Assembly: GCA_019636375.1 (NCBI GenBank)
Contig: JAHBXS010000005.1
Span: forward strand, 310,001 to 374,000
Source of the DNA: Pirellulaceae bacterium
GTDB taxonomy: Bacteria > Planctomycetota > Planctomycetia > Pirellulales > Pirellulaceae
Direction of reading: 5' to 3'
DNA: 64,000 nt
A model generated the notes under the pieces. It did not search any database, was not told the origin of the DNA, and was given only the letters and a program-made list of their open reading frames with translations. The translations under genes and the position numbers were made by a program. Below, piece by piece: positions 26,501 through 33,733 of the stretch (within the stretch, counting starts at the first letter, position 1; the number at the start of each line of letters is the position of its first letter).

Positions 26501-29500
26501 ACGTGTTCGCGACTCGATATGTACCCCGTTTTGACCCCTTTAGTCGCCTCCAGAGGGGCGGTCCGTTGGAACCGGTCCTGTATCGACGAGGCACGAATTT
26601 CAATACTTATGTTTCGGGTCGCGTGATCGGTGATGAATTTCGCTATGTGATTGACAGAAGGAATGCTGCCAAGTTTCCGGGAAATATGCTGGAGCGTCCG
26701 TCGTTGTTACTCGCTCCCTGGTCGCTAGGGCCGACCGAAAATCTGGAGCAAAGGTTACAGGAATCAGCAGAGTTCGATGCCGCGGCAGCGCGAGCACCGG
26801 AAAGCCGATCTCGTGAAATGCAGCAAGCCGCTCCAGGGGGCGATCAAGCCGATTTCGCCAACCTTGATTTCTTGATCGACGAGGCCGTAGTGTTGACGAA
26901 TCTGCGTCCAGATGAAGAAGGCATTTTGAGAATCGATCTGGCTGAACTGAAGGACAAAACTCATCTGACAATCGTCGCCATCGATCATCGCGGCACGATG
27001 CAGCGGACGTTGACGATGCCCGCCAAAAAACTTGTCGTCCGCGACTTGCGGTTGTTGAATTCCTTCGAAAGCGACCAATCCGTAGCTCAACGCAAGACCA
27101 TTAAAATCATCCCCGCCAACCATCCGTTTCAAGTCAACAACATCCTGACGGCCAAGTTCCAATCATTCGCCGACCTAAAATCGGTGTTCCGGCTATACGA
27201 AGGGCTTCCCAAAGGGTCCGCTTTGAGCGAATGGCGATTCTTGTTGGACTGGCCCGAACTGGATGATAAAAAACGTTTGGAACTGTACGGCAAGTATGCC
27301 TGCCACGAGTTGAACTTTTATGTGTGGAAAAAAGACAGGCCGTTTTTTGACAAACACATTCGACCGTTTCTGAAAAACAAGTTTCAAAAAACTTTTATTG
27401 ATCGCTGGCTGCTAGAGGAGTCGTTGGCTCAGTACCTGGAACCTCAACAATTTGCAAAACTCAATGTTTTCGAAAAGGTTTTACTGGCCGAACGAGCCGG
27501 TGAGCGGCGGGCAGATATCCTGAAACATTTGTCTGATCAACTCGAGCTGCGTCCGCTGAATCAGCAGTGGCTTGATGCGTTGTTTGATAAGGCGATTGCC
27601 AGCAGTTCGCTGGATGAATCGGAGTTAAGCAAGCAGATTCAAACCAAAAATGCGGCCCGGCAATTGGCCGCCGATAGGGCTGATGATGCAAGACGTCTGG
27701 GCGGGGAAGTCGACCTAGCTGAGGCCGTGTTATTCGAAAGAAGCCACTCAGAAATTCGGGGGCGTGTATCTCGAAGCGGAAAGGCCGGAGAAGAGTCTGA
27801 CGAAAGTGGAAGACGATTAGCGAAGGCTGAAGAACTTTCAGGTGGAGAACTGTTGAAGGCATTAGAAGGCCAGGAAGCCACAGATATGGAAGCGCAAGGG
27901 CTTATCGGCAGGTATTTGGGTCCGGCCAGTGTAACTGGACGTTTGTATCGTCAAGTCGCCCCGACCGAAGAGTGGGTAGAAAGCAACTACTATCGCCTTC
28001 ACCCGCAAAATTCTTCTACCGACTTGATCCCCGTCAATGATTTCTGGGTGCAGTGGGCTCGTTCGAACAAGCAAGAACCATTCTTGAGTATCCATTTTGC
28101 TCAGGCCACCGAGAGTTTTCGTGAGATGTTGCTTGCCCTGGCGGTCCTCGATCTACCGGTCTCGGCTGAAGAGCCTACCGTCGAGTTCACGGACAACTCG
28201 CTCGAATGGAAAATGGAAACAGCGTCTTTGATGGTTCATCAACAACTCAAGCCGACTCCCAAAGCAGATGGGGCGGCCACCATTTTAATCAGCGAAAACA
28301 TTTTCCAACTCAACGATCGTCATCGCGTAGATCAGGGTTTGCAATACGACAAGTTTTTGTCAGGCCCCTTCGCGACGCACACCCTGTATGGCGGCCAAGT
28401 TGTGATTACCAATCCAACCTCGACCCCTCGTGTCATCGAGTTACTCACCCAAGTCCCCGAGGGTGCGATCGCCACCAGTATTTCACAACAAACAAAAACG
28501 GTAAAGCTGGTCCTGGCGGCCTTTCAGTCGCAGAATTTCGAGTACCGTTTCTATTTCCCCAAGGCGGGAATCTTCCAGCACTTTCCGGCCCACGTCGCCG
28601 ATCAGGATCAAGTCGTTGCAGTGGCCCCGCCTCGTGAGTTTGAAGTCCGCGACGATCTCGTGGCTGTCGACAAGACCACTTGGGACTTTGTGTCCCAATC
28701 CGGAACGGACGAGGAGATTTTAGCCTTCCTTCGCGATAAAAATCTGCACAATATCGAACTCTCTCGTATCGCGTTTCGCATGAAAGACCAAGCGTTTTTT
28801 CAAAAAGCGATCGAGCTATTGCGGCAACGTTGCGCGTACGATCACCAACTCTGGTCATATTCCTTGCGGCATAACGACCCTGAAGCGATTTTAGAATACT
28901 TGGCTCAAGAGCCCAAGATTCTCACGCGAGCCGGGCATTTCGTCAATTCTCCCATCTTGAAAATCGATGACTTTGCCAGCTCTGATTACGACCATCGTGA
29001 GTACTGGCCGCTGATCAATATCCGCGCCCATCAAGTTCGCCGGGAACGGGAGATTTTGAATGAGCGGATTCACGGCCAGTATCATCGACTGCTGCATTAT
29101 TTGGCGGACAAGCCCGAGTATTCGATGTCCGATCAGTTGTCGATGATCTATTACTTGTTGTTGCAGGATCGTGTCGCCGAGAGTTTAGAGCGATTCGCAA
29201 GCCTCCGCCGCGATGATACTGATTGCGCGATGCAGTATGACTATTTGGACGCCTATCTCAAGTTTTATCTGGCCGATGTGGATAAGGCGGAACAGATTGC
29301 CCTGCGTTATGCGGACTACTCGATCCCCCGTTGGCGTGACCGGTTCGCTGCCATTCGTCAACAAGTCGCCGAGATTCGAGGAGAAGCCTCCCAAATCGTC
29401 AATGCAGACAATGCGGCTCAGGTGCAAGATCAACTTGCCGCTCAGGCTCCCAACTTCGAATTCGAAATTATTGAAAACACGATCAAGATCGACTATCAAA

Positions 29501-30021
29501 ATCTGGAACAATTGGAGGTCAATTACTACTTGATGGATGCCGAGTTGCTGTTCAGCACCAATCCGTTTGATGCACTGAACGTGCAAAGTTTCTCGATGAT
29601 CCGCCCCAATCAGTCGGAGACGAAGACTCTGGCGGCTGATCAGAAGCAGTTGTTGTTCGACTTGCCCGACAACCTGCTGAACCGAAATCTGCTGGTGGAA
29701 ATCCGAGCGGGTGATCGAGTCGAGTCTAAACCGGTTTACTCCAGTGCCCTCAAGGTACAAGTGATCGAAAGTTTCGGTCAGGTCTTGGTGACTGACGCAA
29801 AAACGGGCAAGCCTTTGCCGAAGACTTATGTCAAAGTCTACGCGCAACTGGCCAACGGCCAAGCGAAGTTTTACAAAGACGGCTACACGGATTTGCGGGG
29901 CCGATTCGATTACGCTTCACAGAACAACCAGCCGACTGCCGGAATTCAGCGAACGGCACTGTTGATCCAGCACGACGATTTGGGAACCGTCATCCGCGAA
30001 GCAAACCTACCACAGCAATGA
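23563..30021 (+). CDS. Very large secreted protein, 2152 residues, function unknown
   Basis: One uninterrupted frame of 2152 codons. A signal peptide lies near residues 36-61 (hydrophobic MGLAVWLVLLMGLG, then FAAAQQ). The first 450 residues are mostly helical and charged. The middle holds several beta-rich segments (for example around 600-800, with VFDDEGQQLNGATASLG) resembling MG or Ig-like modules. Near 1610-1680 comes a beta segment (TNPTSTPRVIELLTQVPEGA, later FYFPKAG). The last 90 residues look like a carboxypeptidase-regulatory or CNA-B-like fold (GKPLPKTYVKVYAQL, FYKDGYTDLRGRFDY). A helical repeat stretch precedes it. It loosely recalls alpha-2-macroglobulins, but I see no thioester CxEQ motif. 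It is probably periplasmic or cell-surface. Confidence 0.9.
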   Translation: MRHSTHVPRFRDSLTYRCLTYLVSKGGRFIFFNGPLGVMGLAVWLVLLMGLGIGPRFAAAQQIEFVEKFVLAVDRQAALSQLTPGSDEFYFFSALDKQLGEQHADVERLLKSWADNLGETELYQRIKTRDALLRYQENPQQSLDYLIRQLELRFDHQREVPATEQKLPSEFPAEALDIEALLKRELGGKPQTQRIEDAGLELLTERFDSLTPTQQRHLLSRLKHPNLTKLVDWLAADLERQPNPTQFGSMPIHAQLTIEQMDRLARSVTSLRNNATFVQLYLRKLKPSADENTLVDSALMRSYLETAWNFIAELDGSQNSLKANILFHLLRADLHAGKPSLDRFKRYLELPRPVHYVLRDILQSEMGRLYPCNLVDDFSGVIGLPPVHNEWNIVSKYLHQFLRDANSPEEFAKYLEDEFLNKEFARIKILNGMGDWDRWSKILTPAEYKEVVDRVEIEFAETNPTLFAPDAAISLDVDIKNANDLVIKVFEINVENYLRQFGRHVDTNINLDGLIPNWQQTRKLDQAPAIRQRHSFAFPELAHPGIYVIDFIGNGQSCRALVQKGRLSVTQRVTAVGHVFCVFDDEGQQLNGATASLGTRRFTADEDGFILVPFSTSPGDANLIVQHGSLATLTRFQHLAETYELQAGIYLDREQLLKNSRAECVIRPVLKIAGMPIDIEGRLSDVVVTVSTTNHEGQKSQRTFSSVELDSQGELVIPFQVPPRLSKVDVTLSAKVRNHSQDRDDHLSVTQSQTINQIDQSEEIADVHLLKDGDQFVLEILGLTGEARTQQVVQVSLKHAWFQQPISEFLQSDETGRIRLGTLDNIDKVTAGVKGGTLRTWTLSSLDQNTSFQTVTSSEGQPIVCAIPSGLTAGQRVDVSLYELRDGLIAQNVTDKVKRDDSHVMITGLSAGDYRLHFGESNESIQISVTKGKQVGSYYVGLHRILETTWATPLVFGKPTVENEQLQLQVRGANSQTRLHVFATRYVPRFDPFSRLQRGGPLEPVLYRRGTNFNTYVSGRVIGDEFRYVIDRRNAAKFPGNMLERPSLLLAPWSLGPTENLEQRLQESAEFDAAAARAPESRSREMQQAAPGGDQADFANLDFLIDEAVVLTNLRPDEEGILRIDLAELKDKTHLTIVAIDHRGTMQRTLTMPAKKLVVRDLRLLNSFESDQSVAQRKTIKIIPANHPFQVNNILTAKFQSFADLKSVFRLYEGLPKGSALSEWRFLLDWPELDDKKRLELYGKYACHELNFYVWKKDRPFFDKHIRPFLKNKFQKTFIDRWLLEESLAQYLEPQQFAKLNVFEKVLLAERAGERRADILKHLSDQLELRPLNQQWLDALFDKAIASSSLDESELSKQIQTKNAARQLAADRADDARRLGGEVDLAEAVLFERSHSEIRGRVSRSGKAGEESDESGRRLAKAEELSGGELLKALEGQEATDMEAQGLIGRYLGPASVTGRLYRQVAPTEEWVESNYYRLHPQNSSTDLIPVNDFWVQWARSNKQEPFLSIHFAQATESFREMLLALAVLDLPVSAEEPTVEFTDNSLEWKMETASLMVHQQLKPTPKADGAATILISENIFQLNDRHRVDQGLQYDKFLSGPFATHTLYGGQVVITNPTSTPRVIELLTQVPEGAIATSISQQTKTVKLVLAAFQSQNFEYRFYFPKAGIFQHFPAHVADQDQVVAVAPPREFEVRDDLVAVDKTTWDFVSQSGTDEEILAFLRDKNLHNIELSRIAFRMKDQAFFQKAIELLRQRCAYDHQLWSYSLRHNDPEAILEYLAQEPKILTRAGHFVNSPILKIDDFASSDYDHREYWPLINIRAHQVRREREILNERIHGQYHRLLHYLADKPEYSMSDQLSMIYYLLLQDRVAESLERFASLRRDDTDCAMQYDYLDAYLKFYLADVDKAEQIALRYADYSIPRWRDRFAAIRQQVAEIRGEASQIVNADNAAQVQDQLAAQAPNFEFEIIENTIKIDYQNLEQLEVNYYLMDAELLFSTNPFDALNVQSFSMIRPNQSETKTLAADQKQLLFDLPDNLLNRNLLVEIRAGDRVESKPVYSSALKVQVIESFGQVLVTDAKTGKPLPKTYVKVYAQLANGQAKFYKDGYTDLRGRFDYASQNNQPTAGIQRTALLIQHDDLGTVIREANLPQQ

Positions 30022-30087
30022 TCGAACTGGATGAATTTCGTTGCCCCACTGGGCATGAAGGTGTCTTATAGCGAAATACCTTCAGAA

Positions 30088-30111
30088 TAAACCTAAACTT
30101 AAACTTAAACC
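30088..30111. repeat. Four hexamer repeats TAAACY
   Basis: TAAACC TAAACT TAAACT TAAACC runs in tandem about 70 bp after the giant gene, between it and a convergent acetyltransferase gene. It is short and probably neutral. The rest of 30022-30223 holds nothing I recognise. Confidence 0.7.
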
Positions 30112-30223
30112 TAATCAGCAGTGTTTGTGTCGCTCAGGGTCTAAGTTGAAGTATTAAATTCATGACCAAATTGCCAACAAGCCGATTATCGGCGGCGAGA
30201 ATTTTTTCGAAAATCAATCGAGC

Positions 30224-30655
30224 TTACGAGACGTCTTTTTTTAGCCAGCAAGAGTTGTGTTGCGTCATTCCGATATGAGGATAGTAGGTCGTGGCAGCAG
30301 GTGCAGCGAGCAGGATAAGTGTCGTGTCTCGGCCAGCGGCTGCATGTGTGAAATCGATCAATTGCTTGCCGATTCCGCGACCTTGATACGCCACGTCAAC
30401 CGCAAGGTCCGATAAATACGTGCAGTAGTGAAAATCAGTAATCGACCGAGCGACACCCACCAGCAGCATTTCTGAAGTCCGAGCGGTAACAATGAGGTCA
30501 GCGTTTTTTAACATCCCGGCCATAACCGTCTCGTTATTTACAGGACGGCGTTCAGCGAGTGTGGAACGTGTCAGGATGTCGACGAATCCCGCGACCGAAA
30601 GTGCGGGCTCAAGTTGAATCTGAATATCACAAATTTCGGTTTGAGAACTTGTCAT
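30224..30655 (-). CDS. GNAT-family N-acetyltransferase
   Basis: The 143-residue protein has the acetyl-CoA-binding motif A of the GNAT fold, DVAYQGRGIGKQLIDF (Q/RxxGxG/A pattern), preceded by the beta strand YLSDLAVD and followed by a strand (LILLAAP) and a Tyr-rich segment (TTYYPHIGM) where the catalytic tyrosine usually lies. The family transfers acetyl from acetyl-CoA to an amine, and the acceptor cannot be predicted. It is cytoplasmic, with no neighbour on its strand close enough to share an operon. Confidence 0.9.
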   Translation of the reverse strand: MTSSQTEICDIQIQLEPALSVAGFVDILTRSTLAERRPVNNETVMAGMLKNADLIVTARTSEMLLVGVARSITDFHYCTYLSDLAVDVAYQGRGIGKQLIDFTHAAAGRDTTLILLAAPAATTYYPHIGMTQHNSCWLKKDVS

Positions 30656-30690
30656 TCTGATTGTTTTTTCCTAATTGCCGTTTTAATGAA

Positions 30691-30737
30691 CCGTTCAAGA
30701 GGTGAACGGCCACGTTGCTTTTCACTCCGTGAAAACG
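30691..30737 (-). repeat. Dispersed hairpin repeat, copy C (reverse orientation)
   Basis: On the minus strand this reads TTTTCACGGAGTGAAAAGCA, then ACGTGGCCGTTCACCTCTTG. The same core occurs in forward orientation at 7436 and 35839. It lies between lptE and the acetyltransferase gene. Confidence 0.75.
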
Positions 30738-30879
30738 CGCACACTGCGAGGGATCATGCCTCGGCCAATCGCTTGGATGCATCATTCGCCAAAGCGGGAA
30801 TTGGTTATGTTTCAGCGACAATCTCATGAACGGTTACGTTTTCTGGAAATAATCGATCGGCCCCTGAACGCCTACATTA

Positions 30880-31407
30880 TTACCATGCGGCTTCCATTTG
30901 TCCGACGATCTGACGGGCCATTTGCTCGACGAGTGCCAACTGAGCCGAACCGAGCGATTGCCCCCCTTCTGGAATGAACGTCGATTCGTCGCCGACGCGA
31001 ATGAGTTGGCGATTCATGAGGGGAACTCCTGCTCGATCAACCCAAGTCGCCTCTACCTGCCAATCAAATTCGATGACGCGTGGATCATTGAAGCCGGTAC
31101 GTCCGGCAATTCGTTTTTGCTCTTGAATCAGACGGACCTGCAGAAAGCTGTCGGCAACTGCGGGCTCCGACAAGACATAAGGCGTAGCGTTTTCGACTTC
31201 TTTTACCAAAGCCTCGGTCAACAACTGCCCTTGGAACCAGCGGTACGAGTCAGCTTCGACAAATTGAACATGAATGCTGCGGATATCATTGCGAAACAAG
31301 TACTGGTTGCCCATATGATAACCACGGCAACCACCAAGTAAGCCAACAAGCGCAATCGGAATCAGCCAACGGCAAATGACCAGATATTGGCAGTTTGTGT
31401 GCGGCAT
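30880..31407 (-). CDS. lptE: LptE-like LPS-assembly lipoprotein
   Basis: This 175-residue protein has a lipoprotein signal: a hydrophobic stretch ending LGGC, with the lipid-bearing Cys near residue 27. The mature part follows the LptE pattern: GYHMGNQYLF near the start, IRSIHVQFVEADSYR, then LLTEALVKEVENATPYVL and a strand with SFLQVRLIQ. LptE plugs the LptD barrel that inserts lipopolysaccharide into the outer membrane. It follows a BamD-like lipoprotein gene after 23 bp, and recO is further upstream, so it is probably the last gene of an outer-membrane biogenesis operon. Overall similarity to known LptE is weak, so the assignment is moderate. Confidence 0.7.
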   Translation of the reverse strand: MPHTNCQYLVICRWLIPIALVGLLGGCRGYHMGNQYLFRNDIRSIHVQFVEADSYRWFQGQLLTEALVKEVENATPYVLSEPAVADSFLQVRLIQEQKRIAGRTGFNDPRVIEFDWQVEATWVDRAGVPLMNRQLIRVGDESTFIPEGGQSLGSAQLALVEQMARQIVGQMEAAW

Positions 31408-31430
31408 GTTTTTCCTGTGGACTTTTCCGA

Positions 31431-32735
31431 TTAGCGAGTAATAGAATCGCGGCTACCGGCTGCGATAAGGGGGCGACTGGCTTCTGATTTCGGGAAAATG
31501 TCAACTAGCCATTGGGCGTATTGAGTAGGGTAGGGGTCCTTGCCGTCCAGGGCTGCCAGTCGCTCATCGACCTCAATCCCGATGGCAGAATTCCCATAGT
31601 CCCTGGCGACTTGTTCGTACATGATGGAGGCCGCACGATTCTCGCCTCGGCGTTCGTAATATTGGGCGAGTGTGTAGTCGCGGTTGGCCATCAAATTGCG
31701 AATGGCTGCCGCTTCCTTTTCCAAATAGGGTCGTTCACTTTCAATTTCATTCGGAAACTGCCGTACGATTTGCCGCAACAGCTTGTCGGCCCGTACGAGG
31801 GGCTCGTCATGGTAACTTTCACCATGATAGGAGTTCATAAGAGCCTTGAGTTCAAGAACGTGTGCCTTGAACATGTGGCGCGAGCCGGGATAGTTTCGAC
31901 GCAAATCTTCGTAGGCTTCGGCCGCATCTTGGTACATCGCGGCTTCAAAAAAGGCATTCCCTAACGCCATGGTCGCGTCGTCGGCCATTTTTCCTGTCGG
32001 GTCATCCAGGCGAATTCGATTGAGCACACGGCGAGCTTCGGAGGCGACGCCCATTGTCGGGCGACTCGCCTGAGGATAGGGAACTCGCACAATAGATTTC
32101 TTGTAGTCTCGGTCTAACGCCAACCAGTATTGGGACATCGCAAAACGACGAGCTTGTGCCATATCCAAATAACGAGTCGAGGGATACTCGCCGATCAATT
32201 TTTCATAGGTCCGATTTGCTTGCACATAGCGATTGGCAAAAAACAGCGACTCGGCTTCGTAGAACAAAGCGTCTTGCTCCAGCCCTGAGTCTTGCCAGTT
32301 GGAACCGGCCAAGCGAAACTGCTTCGCGGCATCTTCAAATGCCTTTACATGCTCGTTGCCGTCTGGGTTTTGCTCCCTCAGTTGCAAGCCCTTTTTGTAA
32401 TACTGCTGCCCATCTTCGTAGAATCCCAATGCGGCTTGTTCGTTGTTCCCCTTGGCGAACTTTGCGCGCATCGTGGTTCCGATTTGCGTGGGAGTCAGGT
32501 CGTGTATAACAAGGCGATTGATGTTGCGGGCACCGAGCGGGTCGAGGGCATCGTCCGTAGATGGGCTCGTTTTTTTGCGCCCGTCATTTTTCCCGAACCA
32601 TCCCTTGTCACCTTGCTTGGGCTTCTGAAACGACTGACAACCCGTCAGCGAAACGAGGATAATGGCCAATAAGCCCAAGACCGAAACGAGTCTCGGCTTG
32701 GGCAAAAGTTGGGTTAAATTAAATTGGTAATACAC
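31431..32735 (-). CDS. BamD/YfiO-like outer-membrane lipoprotein
   Basis: I propose the GTG at 32735, preceded by GGAAG six bases upstream and starting 32 bp after recO. The open frame extends to an ATG at 32831 inside recO, which seems less likely. A lipobox LTGC follows a hydrophobic segment (VSVLGLLAIILVSLTGC). The mature protein is mostly tetratricopeptide-like helices, for example FYEAESLFFANRYVQANRTYEKLIGEYPSTRY and the DAAEAYEDLRRNYPGSRH pair. BamD has five such repeats and supports BamA in outer-membrane protein assembly. This protein is longer (about 434 residues versus 245), as is common in planctomycetes. The neighbour lptE-like gene agrees with a role in outer-membrane assembly. 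Confidence 0.8.
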   Translation of the reverse strand: MYYQFNLTQLLPKPRLVSVLGLLAIILVSLTGCQSFQKPKQGDKGWFGKNDGRKKTSPSTDDALDPLGARNINRLVIHDLTPTQIGTTMRAKFAKGNNEQAALGFYEDGQQYYKKGLQLREQNPDGNEHVKAFEDAAKQFRLAGSNWQDSGLEQDALFYEAESLFFANRYVQANRTYEKLIGEYPSTRYLDMAQARRFAMSQYWLALDRDYKKSIVRVPYPQASRPTMGVASEARRVLNRIRLDDPTGKMADDATMALGNAFFEAAMYQDAAEAYEDLRRNYPGSRHMFKAHVLELKALMNSYHGESYHDEPLVRADKLLRQIVRQFPNEIESERPYLEKEAAAIRNLMANRDYTLAQYYERRGENRAASIMYEQVARDYGNSAIGIEVDERLAALDGKDPYPTQYAQWLVDIFPKSEASRPLIAAGSRDSITR

Positions 32736-32766
32736 AATCGACTTCCATGTCGGAGGTTGAGCGAGT

Positions 32767-33555
32767 TCAGTTTTCGGTGGCCGAAAGGTGACCCTGTAAT
32801 CGCGGCGGTTTTCCCAGTAAGTGTGACACAAATTGGTTTAAAACACCGCGAACTTCAGGAAAGCCCGCTGGCATACGGTTCCCACACCGAAAGGGTTCGC
32901 GATTTTCGGCCACCATCTCGACGCCTGGATCGTCGTAGGCTGAGAGCGCATCAAGCAACGACCAAGCTTCGGGACTGAGGTTAATTACACTTTTCTTCCC
33001 AACTCGGCAAGCGGAACAATAGAGCCCTCCTTCCAAAGTTCCAAAATATTTTCGAACTGCGTTCCCTGCTGGTCGTCCACAGCCAACACATTGTGACAGC
33101 ATCGGTGCATGTCCGAGCATTGCTAGCATCTGAAGCTCGAAGTTGGCAAGAGCGATTTGGGGGAAATCAGAATCGCCATCAATCGCATTTAAGGTTTCGA
33201 TAGCCAAATCAAAGAGCCTCGGGTTAGGGTCAGACTCTTCGGTGAACTTCGCAAGGACCTCAATCAAGTAAAATCCATAGTGCAGTCGCTCCAGGTTGAT
33301 GCTGGCAGATTTAAAGCGGCGTTCGAGTTTGGCCTCTGTCAACAAATCCAGCGAGCTGTTCGGTTTTTGAATAAACACAACTTGCACAAGCGACAACAAG
33401 TCCAAAGCCGATTCGAACGGCCCGTTACGTCGATAGGCCCCTTTGGCAAGTCCGGTGATTTTGCCAAAGTCTCGGGTGTAGAGCGTGACGACCTTGCTGG
33501 TCTCGCTGAAATCGGTGACCCGCAAAACGATGGCTGTGGTTTTTTCTGTTGCCAC
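32767..33555 (-). CDS. recO: DNA repair protein RecO
   Basis: RecO works with RecF and RecR to load RecA onto SSB-coated DNA. The N-terminal OB fold shows TTAIVLRVTDFSETSKVVTL, FGKITGLAKGAYR and the LDLLSLVQVVF strand. A zinc motif (CVGCGRP and CSACRVG, four cysteines) lies near residues 155-185, as in many RecO proteins. The start is GTG at 33555, with GGAG nine bases upstream. It heads a run that continues into the BamD-like gene and lptE. Confidence 0.95.
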   Translation of the reverse strand: MATEKTTAIVLRVTDFSETSKVVTLYTRDFGKITGLAKGAYRRNGPFESALDLLSLVQVVFIQKPNSSLDLLTEAKLERRFKSASINLERLHYGFYLIEVLAKFTEESDPNPRLFDLAIETLNAIDGDSDFPQIALANFELQMLAMLGHAPMLSQCVGCGRPAGNAVRKYFGTLEGGLYCSACRVGKKSVINLSPEAWSLLDALSAYDDPGVEMVAENREPFRCGNRMPAGFPEVRGVLNQFVSHLLGKPPRLQGHLSATEN

Positions 33556-33733
33556 CTGCGGGTTCTCCGAAGATTTTACGTCACATCAACGCGCTCGATT
33601 CCCAAAACGGCTGTCCGCCGCCCATTGATCTGGACAATTTGCAATCCAAGCGGCGGAAGCAACAAAGGCTCAAGCCCGAAAAACTCGCCGTGCCGAAGCG
33701 CATCTCGTGTAGGCGGCAAGTCGAATTCCGCAC

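Noticed and set aside
23563..30021. Assignment of the 2152-residue protein as an alpha-2-macroglobulin
   Set aside because: Some beta segments are reminiscent, but no thioester motif or clear MG2/bait arrangement could be identified by eye.
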